In this document: positions 23,701 through 34,080 of the stretch, piece by piece
Position numbering within the stretch: position 1 is the first letter of the stretch
Layout of the letters: every line of letters starts with the position of its first letter
From: Apostichopus californicus
Lineage: Eukaryota > Echinodermata > Holothuroidea > Aspidochirotida > Stichopodidae
NCBI GenBank assembly: GCA_020650975.1
Contig: JAIPMN010000821.1
Coordinates: forward strand, 22,526 to 86,525
Length of the DNA: 64,000 nt
Direction of reading: 5' to 3'
Program-made: the position numbers and the translations under genes
The notes under the pieces: generated by a model
Told to the model about the DNA's origin: nothing
The model's input: the letters and a program-made list of their open reading frames with translations, nothing else
Databases searched by the model: none

Positions 23701-26700
23701 CCCATACTTACCCAACAGGTATGTTGTGAAATGACTTGTTTGAATAACCTTGTTTTCAGTTTGTATCTTTGTTCTCAATTACCGGTGTACTTTTAACCGA
23801 TAAGTCTGATAAACTTTACAGCAAAGACTATTGACATTGAGTCTGGAGATAACACCAAAATTTATTGTCTTTTGTTCTTTGCAAAACCAAAGCAAACAGA
23901 CATTAACATGACACCATCTTTATGTGGTTTCCTTCTGGAACTACATTGTTGTCTGGAACTACATTTTTGTAGAAAACGTTCAACAGAAACTCAAAAAAAA
24001 AAAAAAAAAAAAAATATATGTATGTTGCCATTGTCATTCCCAGATTTATCTCTGAATGCAATTTTAGCATGTGAGATACCTTTATATGTTGTTCTAATTG
24101 CTTTTTGTGTGCTCTTTACAAATAATGGCATAATACTATTAAATTAATACGAAATAGCACCCCCCCCCACAAAAAAACACAAAAAAATTCCAGCAACATC
24201 CCCTAATTTGTATTACATAAGTCCTATTCTTGCAGTATGGAGAGTTTAAAGGTATGCTGTATTGGCCCCGAATATGCTAGATATTCAAATATGGTCACCT
24301 TTGGTCAAAATTCTTAAACTGTTTTTATTACAACCTTTGAGGCAATTTTCCTCACTGGGACATTCAGTCATCTTGTGTGTTCCTTAAAAATGTCTGAGAA
24401 CAATTTGGAGAGTAAAGACCTCCAGGAAAGGACTTTTTGAAAACTTCTAGCCATTATAGCGTGCTATAATTTGGGGCCTATACTGACTACCTTTTAATTC
24501 AAACATGAGGTAAACATCGTATTTGGTTGCTCCGTTTAGAGATTAAAATGATAACAGGATAAGGGCTTTGAAATACGACAATAAGTTGATGTGGTCATTC
24601 TATCTAGGATCTTAAACCTGCAGACACTCAATATCATCTTGACATCTTAGAAAGTCCTTGACAACAAACTCCATGACGACCAACAGTGAAGGCTGTTTAG
24701 AACAATACATTTCTTTCCTGGAGAAACAAAATCGGATCATTATATAGTAGTGGAATGTATAGAAGGAGTGATGTAAAAAAAAAAAAACGATTCAAATGGT
24801 TCCAAGGTGTGATTTTGGTGAATTGTCCTTTACGAAATTTTGTAAGTTAATTCTTATGGAATGTTTGATGCAATGTGATGTCGAAAGCTCATAAATATTT
24901 AGCTGAGTTAGCTTGGCTGACCAGTCAAGGTTAATTTTAAAAATACAGAAGTTGGTAGTTGAAAGGTTTCATCTCTTCCTATTTGATCCTTGTATGTGGT
25001 TAATTAATATTGAAATGTGAAAGGTTTATAATTAATATCGAAATGTGAAAGGTTAATTTATATCGAAATGTGAAAGGTTAATTAATATCGAAATGTGAAA
25101 GGTTAATTAATATCAAAAATGTGAAAGGATAGAATTTGAATCTTTCTATTGCTCATTCAGTTGGCTCGATTAGGATGTAGAAGTTTGATCATATGCTACC
25201 TTACTCTCAGTAAATACTTTGTTAGGTTTTGTAAAATTGTAAACCAAAATGCAAAGAGGTATCACAAACTATGAAGTTGAACCACCAAGAAGAAATAAAC
25301 TGTTTCCATCTGTGTGTTTCATTGAAGCTGTATGTTTATGCATTTCCTTTATTTTACTCATTCTGTACTTTCCTTCGCATTTCAGATGCATTCCGTGGAA
25401 GGTGGTCTAACCCAGCAGTGGCCAACAACATCAACGCTGTAACACACAGACTTCAGTGGTGGAAGTTCAAGGATAATAATCTGCCAGATATAAGCAATGG
25501 TAAAGCAAATTTAACCTGGAGAATGTATCACTTTCCTGTCCTTACCTGTCTCCTCACAACTGGTACACTCTTGATCACGTGTGCGTGAATGTGCTAACAG
25601 TAATGAAAAGGCAAAGGCAAGCCACCATCACTACCCCTATGTGATATAGATGCTGAAGATCCCCATTGTAACATGGTTCCCTCACACATTCTAGTCTACT
25701 GCCCTCCTTTTCTATTCTACCAATATAACTGTTCGGTTACCATGGCAACTCATACCCAGCCCAACTATATTGTTGAGGCATCTTGTTCAATTTCATTAAT
25801 GAAACTGAATCAAACAAAACAAGCACATGAGTGGATTTTAGATTTGCGCCTTTTGTATTGTATGTATGTATGTATGTATGTATGTATTTTAGATCCTCCT
25901 GCAAGCAGGAACTCGCAAAGAAGCCATCATTAGCTTATCAAAGCCACAAGCTGACCGAAGTCAGTCTCTTAGATAAAAATGTGAACGTCTTAAACATTTG
26001 TGTTAATTTCTATTTGTATACAGCTAGAGCTAACATCCTCGTCCCTTGCTGTAAGCTCTATTCTGATGCCAGTTGCGACATATCTCCGGATCAGAAATTT
26101 GTGGTGACCTTTGTCCCTTACAGTTTCCCCGATCAGTTTGTGGTGGCGGGATACTCCTTGGAACAATGCAACTTTGGAAGTGTCCTCTTCTCCAAGAAAT
26201 TTGGTAAGTCGGGGAGAGATGGCAAAGGCAAAAACAAGAGAAAAAAGTCTACTTATTTTAAAATTTGCCGTGAGATTTCAAACCATTTTAAGAAAACAAA
26301 TCACCAACTAACTAAGGTCCACAAACAATGCAGATTTAAACTTTCAACAGGCATGAGCTTTTTCTGGGAATTCGCCGAATATCCTTGCTTTCTTTTCTTA
26401 CACTGAGATTTACACCTCTCAATTTCCGTGAATTTCTAACAACAGCGTTGTATCATTTGATCCGTCTTTCGCATGTTTTTCATTACCTATGGATATCCAA
26501 CCTGCAGGGGGACAAAAACTGTTATCCTAACACATTGTAGCATACGCAAACTGGAGCCTATACCGCAATTTTTGTAAAGTTCCGTGATTTTTTATTTACC
26601 CCAGGCTCATCCCTGCTTCAAGCAGGAAGATATTTACTGTGATAAAAACAGGAGGAAAAAAGTAGGGAAAATCTCCTCTTTTTACTGCCATCTTCAGTTA

Positions 26701-29700
26701 CCTTTAATAGCTGATCAGAGTAACCTAATCAAAGTTTAATTTTGAATGTTTCTAATTAGAGAATCACTCTGTTTAAAACCCTGTCTTGTATTGCATAGCA
26801 CAATGGGCAATTGCTAGAGAAATTGCAAAGATGGTTCTCATGTGATTATCAGATCATTGAAGTATTTTTTTTTTTAAAGATTACTGAAATTGTTGTGAAT
26901 GTCTCTGGCAACAAGCAGATAAAAGGCTATGACATGTGAGAATGCCATCACTATGGCAACTGAGCAGCAAAATGTCTGCTAAAAAGCATCTATGAAATGT
27001 ACAGAATATTTTGCCATTGATAACATAAAATATGGATGTATTCTTATCAATGTATAAAATTCTACGAGAAATTGACCAGTAGGTTGTAAAAAGAAAGTAA
27101 AGCTCTTGCAGAATGTGTCAGAAATGGACATCACAGATACCCCTCCCCCCCCCCCTCTTGCCGCTCCCCTTCACCATTGCATCAACTATATCAGTTTCCT
27201 GGAGTACAGAACTGTCTCTGGCAAAAAAGAATAAGTTACTTTCAAACAATGGTTAATGAAATATTGAGATGAAAATTCCAGAATTTTATTGTAGAATATT
27301 TGCAAAAGTGCCTGCCACCACAATATTTGTTTTCAATAAGCAGTTGTACTCGCAGTTTCTCATTCTCAACGGATCAAATTTTGGATGAATGCAGGATCAA
27401 GCCGTCATGATGAATCGACTTCGTAATAAACCAGTGAGCTTATCAGGTTCATAAATGAATTTTGAGAGATTGATTTTTCCTCTTCTTTTTCAGGTGCCGA
27501 TGCAATCACCTTGAGCATATCACCGTCATGTGATAACCTATTGGTTGGCGTGGCAACAGGCCAGTACAGATGTCCAGCTATTGCAGCAGTAAGTCTGGTG
27601 ACATACTATACCTCAAGGATGACTTTTATCAGGATTATAGTCTTGATATCGTAGTCCAAGAAAATAATAATAATAATAATGGATATTAATAATGGATTTA
27701 TAATGCACCGGTATCCGTCAAAAAAGACGCTCATGGCGCAGTGACACAAACAGTGCGACAGCCAAACAATAAACAGCAAACATAATACAAGACAAATATG
27801 CAAGCAAATCGCAAAAATGGGCAAGCAAAACTGGGCAACAGTGAAAAAATAATTACACAGTTTTCATCAGATGAGTGTTGAGAGAGTGTTTAAAAGAAGC
27901 AAGAGGTGGACTGTGTTTAACATGTTCTGGAAGGCTGTTCCACAGAGAAGGGGCAGCAGCAAGAGCTCGTTTGCCCCATGATCGATTTGAGCGATTTTCA
28001 CACAGAAGTAATTTATTGTGTGATGTCATGAAACTTGCGACTTGCGTGATATGGTTATATGAAAATAAATATTTTAAAATAATTGGTCTTTTATCGGGAT
28101 CCAGTATAATTCTCTCAGAATATGTGTGACATATTCTCTTGGCTTGGAACGGGTGACAATTCGTGCATTAATGTTCTGCAGTCGTGCAAGACGGTTGATT
28201 TGTATTTCTGGTAGACCGTAAGGAGAGCATTTCCCATGTCAAGGCGTGATGTGACGTATGCATGCACTATACTAGTTGTTCTGTAGCATTCTGTGTAAGG
28301 TATTTCCTAATAAGACCAAGGTTGCGAAGATGAAATGCAGCATTTCGAGATATTAAGGTAGAAAAGAGGAAAGATTCTCAAGTGCTAGTATGGTTTCCAT
28401 AGTTATTCCGAGTTTCGGGATATTCAACTGTAGATTACATTATGAAAATCCCTGGAATGCTCCTGTTAAGACTGAATCGAGAGGACAATCAATGCTAACC
28501 CTACTTGTACTCTTCTTCCTCTTCCAACAGCCAATGGTAATGATCTGTTCCCTGACTGACCCAACTGCTCTGGCAGGTACCATCAAGACCATACAAGTCG
28601 TAAACCACCCCTCAGAGGAACAAGGGAGGCACTCCACTGGACTAAACATCGCCAAATGGGTGCCGACTCTGGGCGCTGGATTCGTCTACGGCACAGACAA
28701 AGGGGATTTGAGGATATGTAGGCCAAGGTATGACTTGAAGAAATTCAAACAGGTTTTACCAAAAAATCTTGACTTCCGTGCCAGATGAAAATTTTTTTTT
28801 TTGGGGTGGGGGGGGATACGCAAGAAAGCATCAAATGCTGCTGCAATGATCACCGCTTAGTCTGAGCATTGCTTGACATATAAATTTCTGTGTGACTTTG
28901 AACATTATTCAATATGCATAAAATGTGATTAAAAACAAGTGTCTGTGTTTTAATTTAACACCCAGATTTGAAGTATCCCGATTTAAACCATCAAGAGGAA
29001 TTACTCCGTCGTCCAGATGTCTCGGAAGATCAGGTCGAGACAGGTTGTCATTCAGGTCCGGTATCCTCCGTCAGAGAGGCCAGTCGACCCAGACGAGGAG
29101 AAGGACTCATTCGGCAGGTACCCAGACCGACCTCACCAGTCGCTTTGTCAGACGGCGTCTCAACCCTCCCACCTCTTCACCGGTGGTCGGCTCACGGTTG
29201 GCGATCAACATGATGGACATATTCAACAGTCCTAATCAGTCCACTTCTGACACCAGCGAAGGTGCACGATCAAGTGGTGGCACGGTAGCATCAAGCAATC
29301 AGTCTGAACAAGTGCATCCCACTTCTGTGACCAGTCTTGTCCTTGGAAGCAGTGACACCTCGACAGAATCACTTCCGGGATCATCGACATTCGCTACCGG
29401 TCATATCCCTGCCAGTACTACTAGCTCCAGCAGCGTCGCTTCGTCTTTGCAACCAGCTAGTTCAGACTCCTCCCTGCGACCAATGTCCAGTTTATCTGCC
29501 CATTCTCGGTCATCTGATACACCTAGCACGTCTGACGATAACCGTAGAACATTAGCTTTATCTTCACCACTTGAGCCACAAATTGCCAGTATTGTAAGTG
29601 AAAATGTTAACCAAGATAGAAACAGTACACTTGATAACCCTTCATCATCTATGTCATCCCTGATGCCCGATGTGTCGAGCATTCCTCGATCCGTCAGCGA

Positions 29701-29971
29701 AGAAAATCATACCGACGGTGACAATGAAGCAGGGAGAACGCTGCCCTCAGATACAGTTGAAACCAGCAGGAGAGATGTTAACCGAGACCAATCTATTTCT
29801 AGAAGTTCTCAAGTTGGATTGAATGGAGCCATGATATCCCTTTCTGGAATGACATCTGATTATTTACATCCCACTTCTGCCACCATTGTGACTTCAGAAG
29901 ATGATTCTATTACAGCGAGTAGTTCAAGCGAGGTACAGACTTCTTCAGACAATTCTTACCAAAATGAATAG
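12731..29971 (+). CDS. ambra1: AMBRA1 (activating molecule in Beclin-1-regulated autophagy), complete model
   Basis: Twelve coding exons (listed separately) with matching phases total 3486 bp: 1161 codons plus stop, against about 1300 residues in vertebrates. AMBRA1 is a substrate receptor of the CUL4-DDB1 ubiquitin ligase; it promotes autophagy through Beclin-1/ULK1 and drives degradation of D-type cyclins. Its WD40 propeller is split by a long disordered insert. Here residues about 54-212 (RSTFMIVFSHDGSLLAS, RGHPRSVWCLNFHP, GQVRVWDLQ, LIRFDHHGHHLLTGITNP) and about 632-826 (LQWWKFKDNNLPDISN, YSDASCDISPD, VYGTDKGDLRICRP) match the two halves. The insert is Ser/Asp/Arg-rich. Two TQT motifs at residues 868-870 and 879-881 match the dynein-light-chain sites of vertebrate AMBRA1. 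The vertebrate WDQL LC3-interacting motif is not seen. Exon 1 is the least certain part. Confidence 0.93.
12890..14626. other. AMBRA1 intron 1, proximal part
   Basis: AT-rich non-coding sequence. The overlapping open frames around 13667-13918 show no recognisable family. Nothing else identified. Confidence 0.5.
14627..14652. repeat. Left direct repeat flanking the inverted AMBRA1 copy
   Basis: TTTTGTGGTCAAGTTCTGCTC followed by AGTTG. The same string with a single A-to-G change is at 15969-15994, directly beyond the other end of the inverted copy. It is absent from the source locus ends, so it looks like a long target duplication or other repair signature. Confidence 0.85.
14653..15967 (-). 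pseudogene. Inverted, rearranged partial copy of AMBRA1 exons 5-6 inside AMBRA1 intron 1
   Basis: Reading the minus strand from 15925 down to 14653, the copy matches in order: the end of intron 4 (from about 19087), the first 130 bp of exon 5 (MEDDVPTEPDTFPEPSLADP; about three base differences), a 380-bp block absent from the current gene, the middle of exon 5 (RVRRSYHGPELVQ), then a fusion deleting about 19840-20870, the end of exon 6 with its CATCAGGTAACAAT donor, and about 290 bp of intron 6. Retained intron sequence means a DNA-level duplication, not a retrocopy. The 50 codons after EATS (GDRHVTDHVTG...NLEDVTD) are open but have no match in exon 5. TTTCTTTTTTTCTTCAG stands right before homology resumes at 15322. 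Not expected to make protein on its own. Confidence 0.9.
15387..15543. repeat. 80-bp tandem duplication inside the inverted copy
   Basis: Two adjacent AT-rich units (15387-15463, 15467-15543), each starting GATATAAACCACA and ending AATGTGAATAAAACAACA, within the block that has no counterpart in exon 5. They look like part of an intron. Confidence 0.8.
15943..15968. repeat. (TA)n microsatellite
   Basis: About 13 TA units at the distal end of the inverted copy, just before the right direct repeat. Confidence 0.9.
15969..15994. repeat. Right direct repeat flanking the inverted AMBRA1 copy
   Basis: Twenty-one bases identical to 14627-14647, one mismatch, then GTTG again. Confidence 0.85.
16328..16570 (+). 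CDS. ambra1: AMBRA1 exon 2: WD40 repeats
   Basis: Acceptor TTTGCAG opens PILTGENLRSTFMIVFSHDG; the exon runs through LRGHPRSVWCLNFHP and SGCLGGQVRVWDLQ to a CAG|GTAAGG donor. Clear counterparts of the first vertebrate AMBRA1 WD40 repeats. Phase 0 at both ends. Confidence 0.93.
17012..17265 (+). mobile_element. tRNA-derived SINE
   Basis: The head carries a perfect pol III A box (TGGCTGAGTGG, about 17024-17034) and B box (GGTTCGAATCC, about 17086-17096) in a Ser-tRNA-like context with an intact T arm, CGGGGTTCGAATCCCCG. No acceptor stem can form, so it is not a working tRNA. A non-tRNA body of about 150 bp follows (TTTTTCATCCAAGAGCAATC... GTCGCTTAAGCGTCGTAATAATAA), like echinoderm tRNA-SINEs in layout. 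It lies in AMBRA1 intron 2 in the sense orientation. Confidence 0.82.
17552..17724 (+). CDS. ambra1: AMBRA1 exon 3: WD40 repeat
   Basis: Reads GRSEVWNSEKGTTITSLSFH and IATGNEVLLWDWSQKQPMK, ending EEYIR at a CG|GTATAA donor in phase 2, directly beside an ATA microsatellite. Matches the vertebrate segment ending in an HFWDWSRREP-type strand. Confidence 0.93.
17727..17756. repeat. (ATA)n microsatellite at AMBRA1 exon 3 donor
   Basis: About ten ATA/TAA units starting two bases after the GT of the donor (CG|GTATAATAATAA), so repeat-length changes reach the donor's +4 to +6 positions. Confidence 0.9.
18846..18935 (+). CDS. ambra1: AMBRA1 exon 4: end of N-terminal half-propeller
   Basis: LIRFDHHGHHLLTGITNPTR, then GSQERLLYG, phase 2 at both ends (acceptor TTGTAG, donor GGAAG|GTATG). 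Matches vertebrate [20 protein letters not shown]. Confidence 0.92.
19147..20126 (+). CDS. ambra1: AMBRA1 exon 5: disordered linker
   Basis: A 980-bp exon entered in phase 2 (RRSFPGQFPIDMEDD) and left in phase 1 at CAAG|GTAAGG. Composition is Ser/Thr/Asp/Pro-rich with no folded domain, as in the vertebrate linker, but sequence similarity to vertebrates is low. A rearranged antisense copy lies in intron 1. An acceptor-like CTCCCAG at 19563-19570 falls where homology to that copy resumes, so internal alternative splicing is possible. Confidence 0.85.
20791..20947 (+). CDS. ambra1: AMBRA1 exon 6: Arg/Gly-rich linker
   Basis: Acceptor TTTCAG, phase 1 entry: GARRALPSQLHSTAGGRRGL, then ESGRRSRLSRFGFARTAIR, to an ATCAG|GTAACA donor in phase 2. 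Basic and probably disordered. Confidence 0.84.
21400..21735. repeat. Polypyrimidine (CT/CCCTC) tract with assembly gap
   Basis: Almost pure C/T on the plus strand, interrupted by 101 undetermined bases (21607-21707). Open frames on both strands here are low-complexity artefacts. It lies in AMBRA1 intron 6. Confidence 0.92.
22290..22745. repeat. Degenerate tandem repeat with CATAGTGTCCTTCAAGTTGA core
   Basis: The core (CC)ATAGTGTCCTTCAAGTTGA recurs about every 60-100 bp, at least five times with decay, interspersed with TTCAGC/TTACTCAG words. AMBRA1 intron 6. Confidence 0.65.
22858..23035. repeat. Approximate tandem duplication, G-rich
   Basis: GGGGTGGGGCAGGG...TTTGCCAAATTGAAAGG...ATGGATTAATT...AGGAAAAAC occurs twice in succession with small gaps. 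Confidence 0.75.
23164..23255 (+). CDS. ambra1: AMBRA1 exon 7: linker end
   Basis: RRRSGHRRHAEDDSPTFPQG then EYRTLINQALAG, phase 2 in and phase 1 out (GGCAG|GTGAG). It precedes the second half of the propeller, where vertebrate AMBRA1 has SSVNRVLAGAVIG-like sequence. Confidence 0.85.
23357..23742. repeat. Pair of 140-bp direct repeats, AMBRA1 intron 7
   Basis: Copies at about 23357-23493 and 23599-23742 share ATATTTGCCATCT, GACCATTTCAT.AATAGCCAC, AGTTTTGCCAGCTA and CCAACAGGTATGTTGTGA with few changes, separated by about 105 bp. Confidence 0.88.
24999..25128. repeat. 26-bp tandem repeat, five copies
   Basis: Units read GGTTAATTAATATCGAAATG followed by TGAAA. AMBRA1 intron 7, about 260 bp before exon 8. 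Confidence 0.9.
25386..25499 (+). CDS. ambra1: AMBRA1 exon 8: second half-propeller begins
   Basis: DAFRGRWSNPAVANNINAVT, then HRLQWWKFKDNNLPDISN, strongly matching vertebrate TYRLQWWDFTKFDLPEISN. Acceptor TTTCAG, donor AATG|GTAAAG, phase 1-1. Confidence 0.93.
25858..25886. repeat. (TGTA)n microsatellite
   Basis: Seven tandem TGTA units in AMBRA1 intron 8. Confidence 0.92.
26024..26203 (+). CDS. ambra1: AMBRA1 exon 9: WD40
   Basis: ARANILVPCCKLYSDASCDI then SPDQKFVVTFVP, FVVAGYSLEQCNFGSVLFSK. Matches vertebrate [26 protein letters not shown] and VYSLAPHNLGEMLYTKRFG. Phase 1-1; the open frame runs into the intron beyond GTAAGT. Confidence 0.94.
26348..26615 (+). mobile_element. Small inverted-repeat DNA element, long copy
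   Basis: Begins CAGGCATGAGC and ends GCTCATCCCTG, an 11-bp terminal inverted repeat with one mismatch. Flanked by TTTCAA and CTTCAA, a possible 6-bp target duplication. The right 110 bp (from GGGACAAAAACT to the end) is nearly identical to the element at 42771-42933. Non-coding; lies in AMBRA1 intron 9. Confidence 0.75.
27494..27588 (+). CDS. ambra1: AMBRA1 exon 10: WD40
   Basis: GADAITLSISPSCDNLLVGV then ATGQYRCPAIAA, matching vertebrate [21 protein letters not shown]. Acceptor TTTCAG, donor GCA|GTAAGT, phase 1 in and 0 out. Confidence 0.93.
27640..28400 (+). repeat. Probable transposable-element remnant in AMBRA1 intron 10
   Basis: Starts with (AATA)n, then GGATTTATAATGCACCGGTATCCGTCAAAAAAGACGCTCATGGCGC in outline, and a block containing GTTCTGGAAGGCTGTTCCACAGA. 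Similar GCGC-containing and 'mound of small-frame' sequences are common as dispersed repeats in marine invertebrates. This is recognition by general resemblance only; no termini found. Confidence 0.35.
28531..28727 (+). CDS. ambra1: AMBRA1 exon 11: end of WD40 propeller
   Basis: PMVMICSLTDPTALAGTIKT through LNIAKWVPTLGAGFVYGTD and KGDLRICRP, matching vertebrate [28 protein letters not shown]. Acceptor AACAG, donor CCAAG|GTATGA in phase 2. Confidence 0.94.
28966..29971 (+). CDS. ambra1: AMBRA1 exon 12: disordered C terminus with two TQT motifs, stop
   Basis: Acceptor ACCCAG; phase 2 completes an Arg codon and continues FEVSRFKPSRG. QSTQTRRR and AGTQTDL give two TQT motifs 11 residues apart, like the DYNLL-binding pair in vertebrate AMBRA1. 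A long Ser/Thr-rich tail follows to TAG at 29969-29971. The tail itself shows no residue-level similarity to vertebrates that I can point to. Confidence 0.88.
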
Positions 29972-32900
29972 AATCTACTTTCAATGGTGTTTTCATATTG
30001 ATTTAAACATAGCCTTGATATCCCTCATCTGAAATCCTAAGTGAATATCGATGTCCAACTTCTGCCACCATCGTTACTGATTCAGCAGTTTCTGTTGCAT
30101 AAATGTTTATCAAGAATTGGCGTGAACGCATCGCCAAGCCGAGTCTGATTAAGCTAAGTTGGATGAAATGTTACAATGGTATCCCCTGAAATGATACATA
30201 CTTTTGCAGTCATTGTGATTTCTTCTGCAGAGACCTGGAAGTAGGTCAAGTTCAAATTTATTTCTCATATGGCATACAAAACTGAGTTACAAGTAGTAAT
30301 TAATTAAAAAATGAGGAATAATGACATGTGATGGACACTAGAAAAACAATGCAGTTTATCAAAGCTAGTGACTAGTTGATGTGGAAAAACAAGAAAAAAT
30401 AGGTTTGTATTTGATAACAAAACAAATATATAAGTTGGGATATAAAGACTAAACAATTCTTGCCAAAGTGAAAAGATTTGAAGGAGATGAAAGCAGACAC
30501 AATTTTACATTGTATGAACCGGACAAAAGTTAACTCTAAACCTTTTTTCCCTTCTTTTTTTTCTTTGGGGGTGGGGGGTGGAGGTGTAGGAAGGTCTTGA
30601 AAGTAATAAATTCAATTGTTTTGCTGTCATGTCGTTGTCAAATTTACTACACGCTTTTCTCTTATAAAAAGAACAATTTGGAAATTTTCTTACTTAACTC
30701 AAAACTTATAAATATCTCAATTTTAACCACTGTTCAAGTATTATCATGGAATTATGGCATCAAAACTTTAAAAGAAAAAATATAGTTATTTTCAATTAAA
30801 GAAACTTCAAAGTATTGTTATCATCCAATGTATTAAAAGATTTCATAGCTGTGTCTCATGGTGTAAGCGTTAGGGTTGGGGGTGGGGGGAGGGGAGGTAA
30901 TACCGATCATAGCAAACAACATTACTATTATAACATATTTTACTGATTAATTTTGAATTATGTGTCCTTGAAAGTTACACAAGCAGTATATATAGTTCAG
31001 GATTGTTGTTTAAGTTTCAAAGCCAGTTTGCTTTTTGTAGTTATATTTGACAAAGATCGTCTTATTTTTGCTTTATTTCACTGGTGTATTACGCATTGAA
31101 AGGCTTTATCTGTTTATTTAGCTGATTTCCAGTATTGTTGGTAAAAAGCATGTTGAGATACCAGCAGTTTTCAGTGTAACACAATAGTGAGGAATTTGGA
31201 TTTTGCATAAGAGGAAAATATTCTTTTTTACCCGGTAATTTCATTTGAATTGAAATTTTTTTTAAGAACTTATCAAAACAAAAGTGCTTTCAAAGAAAAT
31301 GAACAGAAAAACAGTAAATTTATTGGCGTAAGGGAAATGTTTATAGAAAAAGAAGAAGTAAATTCTTTAACTGATAGACTGAAAATTCAGTCTAATAGAT
31401 GTGTTTTCAATCTAAATGATTTGGAGTTAGTAACCAATCTAATAAGATTGAAGAAAAATTAGATTTCTAGTAGCAAATGATTCTTGGGAAGTAGAAATGT
31501 TTGTCAAAGCCAAAGAATAATCTTGTAATTAGCAATATTTGTGTGAATTTTTGTATAAAATTGATGTGAGACTTATGTATCTGTTCATGATTTCAAATGT
31601 CATTTTGTTTAACTTTGTCCTAAGTTGGTGATATCATACTCCACTCCACATGTCATGTTTTTTTGATCCACCAAAGTTGTATCAAGAATGGTGATGAAGT
31701 GCAACATTAATTTCCAAGAATTATCATTGAAAACAATAAAATATGTCATTTTAATTTGTAGGAAACTATAATTTTCCCGTATTGGACTTAAATCGTTAAG
31801 TAAACTCCCAAGAAGAACATTGTTATTGGACGCATACATACATTTTGAACTTAATATCTCTAAAACCATATCTAAGAAATAAAAAAATGCGTATTTGTTA
31901 TTTATTCATTTGAAAAGAGATCAAAACAAGTTGGTAATGTTGTCAACACCAATGTCACATCCATCTATCTTGAGATGCTATATATTTACTATGTAATGTT
32001 TCCATTTCGAGCCCGGGAAACTGGGCCAGAACGTAGGCCCAAAGGTCAGGAAGTCACAAACATAAAATACCAGACCCAAAAGGGCTAACAATCACCACTG
32101 GAATGGACTTTTGAATTTGCCGGTTATCGTATGGCTCTCAGACAATTTAAATTTGTATATATATAGTGACCTTCCGAACCATCAGATCTGGTAGCATACA
32201 GCTTTTATAATGCCCATCCCAATCTAAGGATTGGACCACTTGGGTACGTTGACCTTATTTGGTTTTTGCCTTAAACAGTTCGCACACATCCACAGAGAAA
32301 AACAACGGTATGGTAGAGCCAGCCAGGTTAAGTTTAGCAAAGCAACTAAATTTATACTAACCACTGATAGATCCAGGGTTCTCTAGGAAAAAGGGGGCAC
32401 CAGAGGCAGAGGACAAATATCAGTAAATCGAGGAAATAAATCACAACTTAATCCGGATGCATAAGAAATCATCAGAAAATTGGGAGGAATACCCCAAACA
32501 TGAATCTGTTAAATATTTCGGCTATGTATGTTCATTTTGAGCAAAATGATGTTTGCTCGCTACCCTTTATGTACCAAAACGATATTTAGAAGAGAGACAC
32601 CAATGTACCTCTTGTTGATCCTTCCCTGCTATTAACGACATCATTGCAGTTAATGAGAGGAACATGAGTAAATTAATGTAAGTGAATGCCCGAGAGTGAA
32701 ACGTATGCTAAATGGTTCTTTTATGTATGTAACTTGGTCTGAGCACAATTTTAATTGCAGCTATTTCTTAGAAGAGAGCACTCGGGCATAGAAATCATTT
32801 AGTATTAGGGTTTCATTTTCCTCCTCATAAATGTTTTTAAAATTTGAAGTAAAGCAATTATTCAACTATTCAAATTTGAAGAAAGCAAAATAAGTCTGTG

Positions 32901-33230
32901 TGGTATTATTAAGTTACTGGTACAAATTTGGTTTGTGATTACTGAATGCAGTGCACATGTATAGGTATGGTGGAATAATTGTGTCTAGCACTGCAATTTG
33001 TTCCAGATGTATCATGCACTATTAAAATGGCATTAAAACCATATATATTATATCCTTGTTTCTCTTTCATTGCAAGTGCAGATAATTGTAAAAACAAAAT
33101 GATTTAATTGTGAATTAACTGTTGTTTTTCAAAAAGAGAAGGCAAATGAAAGAATTCCTTGTGCAAACAAGAAAAGAGAAACTCACAAACTTTTGACTTT
33201 CTGATACATTAAGCAAATACTGAGAACAGA
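29972..33230 (+). other. AMBRA1 3' flank, probably including the 3' UTR
   Basis: AT-rich, with no coding sequence recognised. AATAAA poly(A) signals occur at 30605-30610, 31735-31740 and 31878-31883, and I cannot tell which is used. The open frames around 31250-31869 overlap on both strands and look random. Confidence 0.5.
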
Positions 33231-34080
33231 GTAATAGACGTAGCCAGAAACTTGGCCACAGGGGGGGGGGAGGTTTTATCCCGAAAAGTTTGGGCCATGA
33301 GCTGTTAGCACATAGCAGTACATGTATCTCAAAGTTTATTGCGAGCCTTTAAAAGAGTGCTGTATCATTCACCCCCACCCCCCACAGCCACTCCTGCCTC
33401 ATCTTCCTCTACCAACACACAAATGTAATAGGTGGCTGCATTTTAGCCCCCAGAAAGTTTGGTGGGAAAAGCTATGAAGCCCGCTATAAAATCCAAAAAT
33501 TACTTCAATTGTCGAGGGAGGCACGGAATGTCCCACTTTCCATCCAAAGAAATACGAAAAGTTGTAAACTGTATAGGATAAGAATATATATTCAGTAGAG
33601 TAATTGTATACAAAATAGCAACCGGCGCACGATGCCTCAACGCTGAAGTTGCTGTCGGTAAAATTAAGGGAACTTGAATAGCGCCACCACTTTCTACGCT
33701 CCTTGGCTGAGTTTCACTACGCACTCTTCTATGCACAAACCTTTGATTTTACATTCTGTTAGTAAAACAGCGCAACCAGAAAAGAGGTGAAGGAGGCACT
33801 TGAAATAGTGGAGTGGGAGAGGAAGGGAACAAGGAAACCGATACTTACAAGAAATTTTAAAAAATTTAGTTTTTATTAGTGCAGCAACGTATCCATTTAT
33901 TCCAGGGTCCGGGGAGCAGAGCCTTTAGAAAAGTATTTTTAAAATTTGCAGGATTTTTTTTATATATAAAGTTGGACCAACGTTCATGATCCTTATACTT
34001 CGATAGTATAATGGGTACAAATATGTTCCACTTTGATTTCGTGTGACTCTTTCGGTGCTACTGTATGGCAGCAGTGTATG
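33231..34080. other. Intergenic, repeat-like fragments
   Basis: Contains a 10-base G run after GACGTAGCCAGAAACTTGG (33238-33256), resembling the start of repeats with GTAGCCAG-type termini, but no matching end is seen. No gene recognised. Confidence 0.35.

Noticed and set aside
25831-26406. A 191-residue single-exon protein
   Set aside because: Its middle is AMBRA1 exon 9; the rest is read-through into introns, including a mobile element.
28968-29682. Alternative frames over AMBRA1 exon 12
   Set aside because: Only the frame reading FEVSRFKPSRG has the right splice phase and contains both TQT motifs; the others are shadows.
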